A DNA stretch of 44,296 nt from JAWWPY01 sp964412845 (GTDB lineage Bacteria; Actinomycetota; Actinomycetes; Streptosporangiales; Streptosporangiaceae), in contig CAYPQM010000036.1 of assembly GCA_964412845.1 (NCBI GenBank), forward strand, positions 1 to 44,296. The letters run 5' to 3'. The notes beneath the pieces were generated by a model. The model made no database searches and was not told the origin of the DNA. It worked only from the letters and a program-made list of their open reading frames with translations. The translations under genes and the position numbers were made by a program. Below are positions 17,176 through 25,230 of this stretch, one piece after another. How positions within the stretch are numbered: the stretch's first letter is position 1; every line of letters begins with the position of its first letter.

Positions 17176-18759
17176 GTGGAGGGCGTGGATTCCGCTGCTG
17201 ACCGTGATTTTGACCGGGCCTCGCGGTGGGTGGCGATTGTCGAGTCGTCGGCTGACGCCATCATCGGCTGGGCGCCAGATGGCGTCATCACCAGCTGGAA
17301 CGCCGGGGCCGAGCAGATGTACGGCTATACCGCCGATGAGATTGTCGGGCACAGCATGTCCGTGCTGATCCCGCCCGACCGGGCCAGCGGGCTGCCGGAC
17401 CTCATGGATCGGCTGCGCCGGGGGGAGCACGTCACGTTTCTCGAGTCGACGGCGGTTCGCAAGGACGGAAGCATCGTGGAGCTGTCGCTGTCCGTCTCGC
17501 CGATCCGGGACTCGGCCGGGGAAGTGGTCGGCGTGTCGAGCGTGGCCCGGGACATGACGGAAGTCAACCGCGCGGCGGCGGAGCGGCGCGGGCTGGAGCA
17601 GCAGCTGCAGGAGGCTGAGCGGCTCGAAACCCTGGGCCGGCTGGCAGGCGGGGTCGCCCATGACTTCAACAACCTGCTGGCCGTCATCATCAGCTACGCG
17701 GGGTTCGTGGCCGAGGACGCGGCGGAGCCTGCGGTGCGGGCCGACGCGGAGCAGATCCAGGCGGCGGCGCACCGGGCCGAGGCGCTCACCAGGCAATTGC
17801 TGATCTTCAGTCAGCGGGAGGTGACCCAGCCGGAGGCGCTGGACCTCAACGTCGCCATTGCCGATATCAGGAACCTGTTGACGACCAGTCTTGGGGCCGA
17901 GGTTGACCTGCGGATCGACCCGGCGGCGTCGCTGGACACCATCGTGGCTGATCGCGGCCAGGTCGGGCAGGTGCTGCTGAACCTGGCCGTCAACGCCCGT
18001 GACGCCATGCCCCGGGGCGGGATCCTGAGGATCGGGACGGGTGTCGCGGATCTCGATGCCGGGTACGCCCGCCTGCATCCGGATGTCAGCCCGGGCCGGT
18101 ATGTGCAGCTCACCGTAAGTGATACGGGGACAGGCATGAGCGCTGAGGTCGCGGCCTGCATCTTTGAGCCGTTCTTCACGACCAAGCCGCTCGGCCAGGG
18201 CACCGGCCTGGGGCTGTCCACGGTGCACGGCATCGTCACCCAGGCGGGCGGCAGTGTGACCGTCGAGTCCGTGGAAGGCACCGGCACGACTTTCCGCATC
18301 TACTTCCCGGCGGTCGGCGCCGCTGTCCCGGCCGGCGCCGCCGTCCCGGCCACGTCGGCGGCGGCCGCGCCCAGCACCGGGGAATCCGCCACGACCATCC
18401 TGGTCGTTGACGATGAGCCTGCCGTGCTGGCGGTTACGTCGCGGATACTGCGCAAGAATGGCTACGCCACCCTGGAGGCCGGGACTTACGAGAAAGCGCT
18501 GTCGCTGGCGTCATCCCAGGACTTCCAGCTGCTGCTGACCGACTCCGTCATGCCGGGCATGTCCGGGGCCACGCTGGCGGAACGCGTCGTTGAGTTCCGG
18601 CCCGGGGTGCCGGTCCTGCACATGTCCGGCTACAACGCCGGGACGCTGAGCCCGGAGCGGATCCGCGGGGGGGAACTGGCGTTCGTCCAGAAGCCGTTCA
18701 CCGCTCAGGCGCTGCTGGACAAGGTACACGCCGTGCTGGGTTCCGCCCCGGCGGAGTGA
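17176..18759 (+). CDS. Hybrid sensor histidine kinase (PAS-HisKA-HATPase-receiver)
   Basis: A 527-aa cytosolic hybrid kinase. A PAS domain covers about residues 18-130 (ESSADAIIGWAPDGVITSWN, RKDGSIVELSLSVSPIRD). The dimerisation helix has phospho-acceptor His162 in GGVAHDFNNLL. The ATPase domain has N-box NLAVNARDAM, G1 DTGTGM and G2 GTGLGLSTVHG. A Pro/Ala linker leads to a C-terminal receiver with Asp456 in LLLTDSVMPGM and a conserved KPF. It has no TM, so the PAS domain should sense an internal cue. GTG 17176 is chosen for GGGGAGAGGG 6 nt upstream; the upstream frame has only a TTG at 17143. It has no partner regulator here and lies divergent from the protease/sigma operon. Confidence 0.93.
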   Translation: MEGVDSAADRDFDRASRWVAIVESSADAIIGWAPDGVITSWNAGAEQMYGYTADEIVGHSMSVLIPPDRASGLPDLMDRLRRGEHVTFLESTAVRKDGSIVELSLSVSPIRDSAGEVVGVSSVARDMTEVNRAAAERRGLEQQLQEAERLETLGRLAGGVAHDFNNLLAVIISYAGFVAEDAAEPAVRADAEQIQAAAHRAEALTRQLLIFSQREVTQPEALDLNVAIADIRNLLTTSLGAEVDLRIDPAASLDTIVADRGQVGQVLLNLAVNARDAMPRGGILRIGTGVADLDAGYARLHPDVSPGRYVQLTVSDTGTGMSAEVAACIFEPFFTTKPLGQGTGLGLSTVHGIVTQAGGSVTVESVEGTGTTFRIYFPAVGAAVPAGAAVPATSAAAAPSTGESATTILVVDDEPAVLAVTSRILRKNGYATLEAGTYEKALSLASSQDFQLLLTDSVMPGMSGATLAERVVEFRPGVPVLHMSGYNAGTLSPERIRGGELAFVQKPFTAQALLDKVHAVLGSAPAE

Positions 18760-18787
18760 CGGGACGGGTGGCTCTACGCTACGGGGC

Positions 18788-19360
18788 ATGGGAGCTTCGC
18801 CGGACGAGATGATGAGCGCGGTGACGGCGTCGATGGCGGCCCGGACCGGCCGGTCGATCGACGAGTGGGTCGCGCTCGTCCAGGCCAGTGGCATCGACCC
18901 GGTCGACCAGAACGCGGTACGCGGCTGGCTGCGGTCGGCGCACGGCGTGCCGCAGAACAGCCAGTGGGCGATCGCCGATGCGGCGGCCCGGGCCGCGGGC
19001 TGGGTCAGGCCGAGTGTCGCCGAGTACATCGATGGCCAGTACACCGGGCCGAAGGCGGCGCTGCGCCCGATCTACGATGCGCTGGCGGCGGCCATCTCCG
19101 GTCTGGGTGACGATGTGACCATCGAGGGCCGCGGCAGTTACACGCCCTTCGTCCGCGGCCGGCAGTTCGCCGCCGTCGCGGCTGCGGCCCGGGACCGCGT
19201 CGATCTCGGGCTGCGCTTCGCCGACCCGCCCGCCGCGGCCCGGCTCCAGCCCGCCAAGGCCCCCGGGCAGGCCACCCACAAGATCTCGCTGCGCAGCGTG
19301 TCGGAGGTCGATGACGAGGTGCGGCACCTGCTGCGCACGGCCTACGAGCAGAGCGGCTGA
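18788..19360 (+). CDS. DUF4287/DUF5655 domain protein
   Basis: A 190-aa protein with the two-module layout of this family: residues 1-80 match DUF4287 (MMSAVTASMAARTGRSIDEW, then a VRGWLRSAHGVPQNSQWAIA region) and about 95-190 match DUF5655 (RPIYDALAAAISGLGDDVTI, TPFVRGRQFAAVAAAARDRV, DLGLRF). The biochemical role of both domains is unknown. The ATG at 18788 has no Shine-Dalgarno, but TACGCT ends 7 nt before it, which fits a leaderless mRNA. It lies 28 nt after the hybrid kinase and may have its own promoter. The final helix (EVDDEVRHLLRTAYEQS) is typical of the family. Confidence 0.82.
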   Translation: MGASPDEMMSAVTASMAARTGRSIDEWVALVQASGIDPVDQNAVRGWLRSAHGVPQNSQWAIADAAARAAGWVRPSVAEYIDGQYTGPKAALRPIYDALAAAISGLGDDVTIEGRGSYTPFVRGRQFAAVAAAARDRVDLGLRFADPPAAARLQPAKAPGQATHKISLRSVSEVDDEVRHLLRTAYEQSG

Positions 19361-19367
19361 CCGCGGC

Positions 19368-20339
19368 TCAGCGGGGCAGCGCGTCCCGGGCGCGCCGGGC
19401 CTCGGCGGCCGTGTCGCCGCGGGCACCGTCATCGCCCAGGCTGAGCACGTGGCCGAGGGCCTGCCGGTAGGCGGCGGCGAAGGCATCGCCGGCCGGGACC
19501 TCGATGTCCGGGACCACGCCGGTGCCCTCCCAGTTCGTGCCCGAGGCCGGGCTGACCCCGCGGGCGACCGGGATGGTCGCCTGCAGATGCGGGTGGACCC
19601 GGAAGCCCTCGCGCGGGTGGGCGCCACCCCTGGTGCGTTCGCCGACGATGGCGGCCCGGCCCAGTTGCTGCAGGTCGTAGCTGAGTTCCTCGCCGCCGGA
19701 GAAGGTTGTCGCGCTGGTCAGGACGTAGACCGGCTTGGCTGCGCCGAGCCGGTGGCCGGGCGTGTAGGGCAGCGTCCAGGACTGGTTGATCTGGCTGCCC
19801 GCACGTTCGTGCATGTCGATAAGGTGCACGGGCTCATCGAACAGGTAACTGCACAGCAGCGCGACCATCGCCGGGTCGCCGCCCAGGCAGCGGCGCACAT
19901 CGATGATCATGGCATCAGCCGGGGCCACCAGCGACATGGCCGCGACCGCGGCGTCCCCGGCGATCGACGGCGGGAACAGCACCGGCCGCAGGTCCAGGTA
20001 GCCGATGTTGCCGTCGAGTCGCTCGACCCGCGCGATGCCGCCGGAGGTCCGGCCCGCCCACCGGGCCATCGCGGCCGCCTCCGCGGCCCGGTCCCCGGTC
20101 TCAGTGACCTCGTCGGCGCTGTAGAGCAGGCGCAGGTGCTTGTCGCCGTTGACTGACTGGAGGTCCTCGGTGACCATGGCCGCCAGCGAGGCCTCATCGG
20201 CCGCGACGGCGTACCGGCCGTCCGTCACCCGGCTGGCCAGCAGCCGGCCGAGTTCGGCCCCGACGTCAGGGAACACGTAGTGCGCCGGGAGCAGCGCGGC
20301 GAGTTCCTGTATCACCGTGGCGACGTCTGCCTGCTGCAT
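19368..20339 (-). CDS. S41-family (tail-specific/IRBP-like) peptidase
   Basis: A 323-aa protein of the C-terminal-processing peptidase group. The N-terminal helical region (VIQELAALLPAHYVFPDVGA) matches the domain seen in IRBP-like S41 members, and the catalytic core runs from about 105 (GNIGYLDLRPV) through IIDVRRCLGGDPAMV to TSATTFSGGEELSYDL with candidate nucleophile Ser214. No PDZ domain and no signal peptide are seen, so it is a cytosolic short form. Whether it still has the Ser-Lys dyad is unclear because the Lys position could not be assigned; it could have lost activity or use the Glu variant. GGAGGAAC precedes the ATG. Divergent from an ArsR-type regulator with a shared palindrome. 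Confidence 0.85.
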   Translation of the reverse strand: MQQADVATVIQELAALLPAHYVFPDVGAELGRLLASRVTDGRYAVAADEASLAAMVTEDLQSVNGDKHLRLLYSADEVTETGDRAAEAAAMARWAGRTSGGIARVERLDGNIGYLDLRPVLFPPSIAGDAAVAAMSLVAPADAMIIDVRRCLGGDPAMVALLCSYLFDEPVHLIDMHERAGSQINQSWTLPYTPGHRLGAAKPVYVLTSATTFSGGEELSYDLQQLGRAAIVGERTRGGAHPREGFRVHPHLQATIPVARGVSPASGTNWEGTGVVPDIEVPAGDAFAAAYRQALGHVLSLGDDGARGDTAAEARRARDALPR

Positions 20340-20392
20340 CGGGTTCCTCCATCGGTCTGGCCGGCCTGGTCAACCAGCAGTACAGCATCGCC

Positions 20393-20421
20393 TTGACAAA
20401 GCGTCAAGAGCAATTGACACT
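20393..20421. promoter_or_regulatory. Symmetric divergent promoter/operator, S41 peptidase / ArsR-type gene
   Basis: Inverted repeat TTGAC-N5-GTCAA (20393-20407). Read forward, TTGACA (20393-20398) is a consensus -35, followed after 17 nt by GACACT (20416-20421), 6 nt before the GTG at 20428. Read backward, TTGACG (20407-20402) is a -35 followed after 17 nt by TGTACT. One palindrome thus supplies both -35 boxes, so a dimer bound there would shut both promoters. Confidence 0.55.
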
Positions 20422-20427
20422 TAACGG

Positions 20428-20967
20428 GTGACCGCAGCCGATCAGCCGCCCGCAGACGTGCTCACGGTTTCCTCTCCGGAGCAGTACCGGGCGCTGGGTC
20501 ATCCCCTGCGCCACCGGCTGCTCTTCGCGCTGGGCCGTAACCCCGCGACGATCAGCCAGCTGGCGGCCGCGCTGGGCAGCCACAAGGGCAATATCGCCCA
20601 TCACCTGAAGGTGCTCCGCGAGGCGGGCATGGTGGCCGTGGTGGCGACCCGGCAGGTACGTGGCGGGACCGAGCAGTATTACCAGCGCACCGCCCGCCAG
20701 TTCCACTTTCTGGGCGAGGAGCGGGCCGCGCAGACCGGCGTGCTGCTGCAGGCCGTCGCCGACGAGATCGCCACCGCGACCGCCGAGCCGGTCATGGTGC
20801 TGCGCAACGTCCGGCTCACTGCGGCGCAGGCGAAGCGGCTGGCCAGCACGCTCACCGATCTGGCCGATGGCCTCGACGAGGCCCCGGCGGGGGAGCCCAG
20901 GTACGGGCTGCTGCTCAGCCTCTACCAGCCCAGGCAGCCGGCCGCGGACACCCCGCCGGGCCAGTGA
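20428..20967 (+). CDS. ArsR/HTH_20-type winged-helix transcriptional regulator
   Basis: A 179-aa DNA-binding protein. The winged helix is at about residues 17-95: YRALGHPLRHRLLFALGRNP, ATISQLAAALGSHKGNIAHH (recognition helix), then LKVLREAGMV and a basic wing with GGTEQYYQRTARQF. The C-terminal part (LTAAQAKRLASTLTDLADGL) is helical and probably dimerises or binds a ligand. No Cys metal site is visible, so it is unlikely to be a metal sensor. GTG at 20428 lacks a Shine-Dalgarno and lies 6 nt after a -10-like GACACT, suggesting leaderless expression. It is divergent from the S41 peptidase gene and is its likely regulator. Confidence 0.87.
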   Translation: MTAADQPPADVLTVSSPEQYRALGHPLRHRLLFALGRNPATISQLAAALGSHKGNIAHHLKVLREAGMVAVVATRQVRGGTEQYYQRTARQFHFLGEERAAQTGVLLQAVADEIATATAEPVMVLRNVRLTAAQAKRLASTLTDLADGLDEAPAGEPRYGLLLSLYQPRQPAADTPPGQ

Positions 20968-21022
20968 CGGCTGGCCCGGATGCCACGACCGGGACGGCTG
21001 CGGGACCGCGTTAAGGCACGGG

Positions 21023-21862
21023 TTAGGCCATGGTCTGGGTTCCGATCACGGCGAGGAGTTTGAGCTTGTCCGCGGCGTCGCTGCCGGGCGGGGCGGTATA
21101 GGCGACGATGCGCAGGTCGCTGGCGGCGGCGGTGAGTACGTCACAGTCGAGGGTCAGCGGCCCGATCTCCGGGTGGTGGATGGTCTTGCGATCCATTTCA
21201 TGGGCGCCGACAGCGCGGGTGTCCCACAGCTCAGCGAAGCGCGCGCTGGTAGCACGCAAGTCAGCGACGAGCCGCCGCAGGTTCCCGTCATCGGGGTAAC
21301 GGGCGGTCGCTGACCTGAGGTCCGCGACCGCTGATGCCTCGAACACGGCGTTGCTCTCCGCGGTGTGGCTGACCCGGCCCGGCTGGCCGGTGAAATGACG
21401 CCACAGCACGTTGCGGTCCCGGCCGCGCACCGCGGACGGGTCGCCGAGCAGGGCAGCCCACAGATGGTTCCAGGCCAGCAGGTTCCACGCGGCGTCGTAG
21501 ACGGCGACCGGGGTCCCGCTGAGCTGGTCGAGCAGGCGCTGGACCCCCGGCGTCAGGTGAGCCGGCAGCCGGCCGGCGGCCGGCGCGGGCTGCCCGGCGA
21601 GCAGGAACAGATGCTGGCGCTCGCCGTCAGACAGCCGCAGCGCCCGCGCCAGGGCGGACAGCACCGGCACCGACGGAGTGGTGGCCCGGCCCTGTTCGAG
21701 CCGGGTGATGTAGTCGGCCGACACGCCGGCGAGCAGTGACAGCTCCTCGCGCCGCAATCCCGCCGCACGGCGGCGGCCGCCGGAAGGGAGCCCGGCCGCG
21801 TCGGGGGCGATGCGGTCACGCCAGGCGCGCAGCGCCAGGCCCAGCTCGCTGACGTTCCTCAC
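21023..21862 (-). CDS. XRE-family regulator with MmyB-like ligand-binding domain
   Basis: A 279-aa regulator. The helix-turn-helix is at about residues 25-75 (GLRREELSLLAGVSADYITR, LEQGRATTPSVPVLSALARAL). The C-terminal MmyB-like PAS-type domain covers about 105-275 (DQLSGTPVAVYDAAWNLLAW, NHLWAALLGDPSAVRGRDRN, plus the typical late HPEIGPLTLDCD). The family tends to sit beside the short-chain dehydrogenase it controls, as here. GTG 21862 is preferred over the upstream open frame because family similarity starts there and CATACT ends 6 nt before it (leaderless pattern). Ligand unknown; fatty-acid-like compounds are described for one family structure. Confidence 0.9.
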   Translation of the reverse strand: MRNVSELGLALRAWRDRIAPDAAGLPSGGRRRAAGLRREELSLLAGVSADYITRLEQGRATTPSVPVLSALARALRLSDGERQHLFLLAGQPAPAAGRLPAHLTPGVQRLLDQLSGTPVAVYDAAWNLLAWNHLWAALLGDPSAVRGRDRNVLWRHFTGQPGRVSHTAESNAVFEASAVADLRSATARYPDDGNLRRLVADLRATSARFAELWDTRAVGAHEMDRKTIHHPEIGPLTLDCDVLTAAASDLRIVAYTAPPGSDAADKLKLLAVIGTQTMA

Positions 21863-21963
21863 CCGTCCAGTATGGGCCCGGCCGGCCGGCGCAGCCTGGT
21901 ACCGCTGGTCCCAGGAAGGACAGGTCACACCCTGCTGTCCGGGCCGGCGGCGATGCTGGGGGG

Positions 21964-22659
21964 ATGACAACGACACTCATCACCGGAGCTACCAAGGGCC
22001 TGGGGCGCGAGACCGCGCGGCGCCTGATCGGCGCGGGCCATACCGTCTATCTCGGGGCGCGTGACCCGCAGCGCGGCAAGGAGGTGGCCGCGGACCTCGG
22101 CGCCGACCTGGTGCTGATCGACGTCACCAGCGACGATTCCGTCCAGACCGCGGCGGACTTGGTCCGCGAGCAGGCCGGCCACCTCGACGTCCTGGTCAAC
22201 AACGCCGGCATCCCCGGCGGCTGGAAAGCGCCCGGCGAGGTCACCTCCGCTGACATGCTGGCCGTCTACGACACCAACGTCTTCGGTGTGGTCCGGGTCA
22301 TGCGGGCCTTCCTGCCGCTGCTCGCCGGCAGCGCCGCCCCGGTCGTGGTGAATGTGAGCAGCGGTCTGGGCTCGCTGACCGTCAGCACCGATCCCAGCCG
22401 GTTCGAGTCAACCTTGCTGGGCCTGGCCTACCCCTCATCCAAGTCCGCGCTGAACATGCTCACCTCTCAGTACGCCAAGGCCTACCCGGCAATCAAGATC
22501 AACGCCGTCGATCCCGGCTATACCGCCACCGACCTTAACGGGCACCGGGGCACCCAGACCGTCGAGGAGGGCGCCGAGATCATCGTCCTGATGGCCACGA
22601 TCGGCGCGGATGGCCCTACCGGCGGGTACTTCGACGCCGCCGGCCGGGTGCCCTGGTAG
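21964..22659 (+). CDS. Short-chain dehydrogenase/reductase (SDR)
   Basis: A 231-aa classical SDR. The NAD(P) motif is TLITGATKGLGRETA (residues 4-18; TGxxxGxG), the NNAG motif is in LVNNAGIPGG, Ser of the triad lies in VVNVSSGLGSL and the catalytic YxxxK is YPSSK. A positively charged residue after strand 2 (GARDPQRGKE) suggests NADP preference. Substrate unknown. A run of G directly precedes the ATG; GATGCT lies 6 nt upstream and could be a -10 for a leaderless mRNA. Divergent from the MmyB-type regulator, a pairing common in actinobacteria, so that protein probably controls it. Confidence 0.92.
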   Translation: MTTTLITGATKGLGRETARRLIGAGHTVYLGARDPQRGKEVAADLGADLVLIDVTSDDSVQTAADLVREQAGHLDVLVNNAGIPGGWKAPGEVTSADMLAVYDTNVFGVVRVMRAFLPLLAGSAAPVVVNVSSGLGSLTVSTDPSRFESTLLGLAYPSSKSALNMLTSQYAKAYPAIKINAVDPGYTATDLNGHRGTQTVEEGAEIIVLMATIGADGPTGGYFDAAGRVPW

Positions 22660-23037
22660 CGCCACGCCGGCGCACAGCCGGTGGATCGACCAGCAGGTCG
22701 GCCAGCACGGCCAGATCGGGTACCTGAGCCTGGACGAGAGCGGCCACAGCCCGCCCGGGAGGATTTCCATGATCGCGGTTGATCGCTGGCTGTCGATGGC
22801 CACCTATCCACCGCGAGATCGCCTCAGTGATGACTCGCGCGACCTACGGCCGGATCCCGGCGGCTGGCCTGGCGCAGCGCCGGAGGGCCAACCGGCCGCC
22901 GGGAGCACCGTTAGGGATAGACCCATCATTCGCAGCACTAGGTGAATTCACGAAGTAGGTGATGACCGCGGAATGGACCGACTGTAGCCTCCGAGTGTGA
23001 GCCTTGGTGTGATGACCGCCACTTGGCGGGAGAGGTA
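22660..23037. promoter_or_regulatory. Leader region upstream of ferric-reductase-like gene with direct repeats
   Basis: About 380 bases with no strong gene apart from a weak small ORF at 22769. GTGATGACCGC occurs twice exactly (22959-22969 and 23009-23019, 50 bp apart), and a related GTGATGACTCGC is at 22828-22839. TAGGTGA also repeats (22939-22945, 22956-22962). A short stem CCGCC-N4-GGCGG (23016-23029) overlaps the second copy, just before the upstream ORF. These look like regulator sites for the downstream gene. Confidence 0.4.
22769..22945 (+). CDS. Possible 58-aa small protein
   Basis: An ORF starting MIAVDRWLSMATYPPRDRLS with GGGAGG (22757-22762) 6 nt before the ATG, an ideal spacing. 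The product is charged, Pro/Arg-rich and without TM or recognisable domain. Third-position G/C bias is less regular than in neighbouring genes. It may be a real small protein, a remnant, or a chance ORF; the ribosome site is the main support. Confidence 0.25.
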   Translation: MIAVDRWLSMATYPPRDRLSDDSRDLRPDPGGWPGAAPEGQPAAGSTVRDRPIIRSTR

Positions 23038-23067
23038 ATGCCACGCCGGTTTGGAAGTTGTCGATGA
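23038..23067 (+). CDS. Nine-codon upstream ORF overlapping the flavocytochrome start
   Basis: ATG at 23038, preceded by GGGAGAGG (23028-23035), encodes MPRRFGSCR and ends at TGA 23065-23067, overlapping the main gene ATG (23064-23066) as ATGA. The layout predicts translational coupling of the large membrane protein to a short leader. The peptide has three Arg codons and one Cys codon, so stalling-based control is conceivable. Not shown experimentally. Confidence 0.45.
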   Translation: MPRRFGSCR

Positions 23068-24371
23068 GGCCCCCGATGCGGTTCGCGATGCCGGGCCCCG
23101 GAGTAGCGACGTTGGGTGCCGTGGTGCTCGGCAGTGTGGTCTTGTGGTTTGTTGCTCGTCCTAGCGGCCAGCCGAGCGGCCGTTACGTGGGTGAGTTCTT
23201 CGGTGTCGAGGCGGTGCTGCTGTTCTCGTGTTCGCTGGTGCTGGCTACGTTGCTCCGCGGGATCGAGCGGGCATTCGGGGGCCTGGACCGGGTGGCCCAG
23301 TGGCATCGGCATACGGCTGTGGCCGCGGTCATCTTGATGGTTGTTCACCCGGTTTTTGTGGGCTCCCCGCCGGTGCCGAACGCTTCGGTAACGGGTCTCA
23401 GGCTTGCTGATGTCGCCTTGATCGGCTTGCTGGCCCTGGCTGTGTGGTCCCTGGCGCCGAGCCTTCGCGCCGCGAAGTGGTCACGGCTGGTCCGGAACCT
23501 GGCCCGGATCAGCCACGAGCGATGGCTGACGGGTCACCGCTTGACCGGGCTGTTCGTTGCCGCGGCGGTGGTGCACGGCCTGCTCGTCGATCCGGTGCTG
23601 AAGGTCTCGGTGCCGCTGAAGGCGACCTACCTGGTCGTGGGCGGGATCGGCATCGCGGCGTATGTGTACCGCGAGTTGTTCGCGCGGTTTGTCGTACCCG
23701 TCTACGACTACACGGTTGTCGACGTTCAGCGGCCGAACGAGATGACGGCCGACGTCTTCCTGCAACCCGTGGGCCGGCCGTTGAGCTTCGAGCCGGGCCA
23801 GTTCATCTTCCTGGCATTCGGTGGCATCGACGGATGGCAACGCCACCCGTTCTCGGTTGCCAGCGCGCCGGCGGAACGACGGCTCGAAGTCTCTGTCAGA
23901 GCTGTCGGCGACTACACCCGCGACCTGCACGACAAGCTGAAGCCCGGGACGCCCGCCAAGGCGGCGGGACCGTTCGGTGGTTTCGACTACCGCGGCGGGG
24001 GCCAGCACCAGATCTGGATCGCGGGCGGGATCGGCATCACCCCGTTCATGAGCTGGATCCGGTCGCTGGATGAAAGCTTCGACCGCGACGTCGCGTTCTT
24101 CTACTCGGTCGCCAGGGAGTCAGACGCCCTGTACCTCGATGAGATCGGCGCTGCGGCAGCGGCCCACCCGACCGTGCATCCCCACGTCGTGGACTCAAGC
24201 CGCGACGGATACCTCACCGCCGCGCAGGCGGCGAATGGCATCACCAGCGAGGCCGACGTCTCGGTATACATGTGCGGCCCCCCTGCCATGATGACCGCGC
24301 TTTCCAAGGGCTTCCGGCAGCTGGGTATCCCGGCCAGCCGGATCCGCTGGGAGCAGTTCAACGTTCGCTGA
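23064..24371 (+). CDS. Ferric-reductase-like transmembrane flavocytochrome
   Basis: A 435-aa FRE/NOX-type protein. The N-terminal 200 residues hold about six membrane helices, with candidate haem ligands in WHRHTAVAAVILMVVHP (His81/83, His95) and WLTGHRLTGLFVAAAVVHG (His158, His171). The cytosolic C-terminal half is ferredoxin-reductase-like: FAD motif RHPFSVASAP, NAD(P)H motifs GGIGITPFMSW and MCGPPAMM. It should move electrons from NAD(P)H through FAD and haem across the membrane to ferric iron, oxygen or a quinone. No ferredoxin domain is fused. The ATG at 23064 has GGAAG 6 nt upstream and overlaps a 9-codon leader ORF; the TTG at 23058 is less likely. Confidence 0.9.
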   Translation: MRPPMRFAMPGPGVATLGAVVLGSVVLWFVARPSGQPSGRYVGEFFGVEAVLLFSCSLVLATLLRGIERAFGGLDRVAQWHRHTAVAAVILMVVHPVFVGSPPVPNASVTGLRLADVALIGLLALAVWSLAPSLRAAKWSRLVRNLARISHERWLTGHRLTGLFVAAAVVHGLLVDPVLKVSVPLKATYLVVGGIGIAAYVYRELFARFVVPVYDYTVVDVQRPNEMTADVFLQPVGRPLSFEPGQFIFLAFGGIDGWQRHPFSVASAPAERRLEVSVRAVGDYTRDLHDKLKPGTPAKAAGPFGGFDYRGGGQHQIWIAGGIGITPFMSWIRSLDESFDRDVAFFYSVARESDALYLDEIGAAAAAHPTVHPHVVDSSRDGYLTAAQAANGITSEADVSVYMCGPPAMMTALSKGFRQLGIPASRIRWEQFNVR

Positions 24372-24391
24372 TGCTATTCCGGGCGCCACCG

Positions 24392-24413
24392 CCGGCGGTC
24401 CTTATTCCGCCGG
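24392..24413 (+). terminator. Hairpin after flavocytochrome gene
   Basis: CCGGCGG-TCCTTATT-CCGCCGG: a perfect 7-bp GC stem with an 8-nt AT-rich loop, 20 nt after the stop codon. The left arm also sits in the palindrome ACCGCCGGCGGT (24388-24399), so an alternative fold exists. No U-tract follows. The position supports an intrinsic terminator of the actinobacterial type. Confidence 0.45.
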
Positions 24414-24717
24414 TCGCGCTAAGGGCAGGCGCGGATCACCCTATTCGGTGTGCACAGCCGGAGGCCTGGCCGACCGAGGACAGGCGCACCGATCGGCGGC
24501 TCGTGGATGACCTCGGCCGAGCTTGTCCATGTCGGGTACGGCGATCACGGTTCCGGCTGGGACCTGGAAACGGGAAAGGCTCAGTACATGCGCGTATGCG
24601 CGCCCCAGAGGATCAGCCATTGCGGATGACCGCGTTCCAGCCGGGTGGCTGCGCGCCACTGTATAAGTCGGCGCGCGCACGGGGTTTGCGCCCGCAGGGC
24701 GGGAGGTTGAGTGCGGG
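24414..24717. other. Intergenic stretch without supported gene
   Basis: About 300 bases between converging genes. A minus-strand open frame starting MADPLGRAYAHVLSLSRFQV is readable here, but it has no ribosome site and no family likeness, so it is not called. Codon-position bias is weak and the base composition slightly lower in GC; it may be decayed coding DNA. Confidence 0.4.
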
Positions 24718-25191
24718 TCAGAGCCGCAAGAACATGGCATCGAGTCCGACCAGGCCCAGCGCCTTGCCGTAGAGCTGCCGCATCTGGGCGAGCACGTCGG
24801 CTTGCTGGACCCGCTCGATGATTCGCCCGTCATCGACCCGGACGTAGTCGAAGAAGCTGGCCTCGAACGAGCGCCTGGTGGCCGCCGCCCCGTACAGCCG
24901 CCCGGTTGCGGTCCCGCGGACCGTGCCGTGAGCAACGGCAACGTCGCCGTCGGCGAGGACGTGGGCCAGTTCCACGCGGAGGTCGGGAAGGCCCTTCCAG
25001 ACCCGGCGGACTGATTCTTTTGCCTCCTCCCAGCCCACGAACCCGTGGGTGAACCCGACGCAGTTCTCGCGGTAGCGGGCGGCGTCCACGAACCGTCCCG
25101 CCCCCTCGAGGTCCTGGCGGTTCACGGCGTCGATGAACCCCCGGCAGACGGCGGCGGTGCCGGTGTCCGGGCTCTGGCCGGTTGCGCTCAT
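24718..25191 (-). CDS. SnoaL-like (NTF2-fold) protein
   Basis: A 157-aa protein of the NTF2-like/SnoaL fold: an N-terminal helix (VCRGFIDAVNRQDLEGAGRF), a loop with RENCVGF, GWEEAKESVRRVWKGLPDLR, then strands VELAHVLADGDVAVAHGTVR and FFDYVRVDDGRIIERVQQAD. Members include polyketide cyclases and many small-molecule isomerases or binding proteins annotated as ester cyclases. No polyketide genes are nearby, so a cyclase role is not supported. A near-perfect AGGAGGG lies 6-7 nt before the ATG. A 52-codon ORF ends 39 nt upstream on the same strand. Confidence 0.85.
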   Translation of the reverse strand: MSATGQSPDTGTAAVCRGFIDAVNRQDLEGAGRFVDAARYRENCVGFTHGFVGWEEAKESVRRVWKGLPDLRVELAHVLADGDVAVAHGTVRGTATGRLYGAAATRRSFEASFFDYVRVDDGRIIERVQQADVLAQMRQLYGKALGLVGLDAMFLRL

Positions 25192-25230
25192 GCTGATCCC
25201 TCCTTCTTCAGCTTGCCCCGCGTCGCTCGC

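Noticed and set aside
17117..17368. ATG-started frame ahead of the hybrid kinase
   Set aside because: It is out of frame with the PAS domain that clearly occupies this DNA from 17176 on.
24441..24614. Minus-strand frame starting MADPLGRAYAHVLSLSRFQV
   Set aside because: No ribosome site, weak codon-position bias and no recognisable domain.
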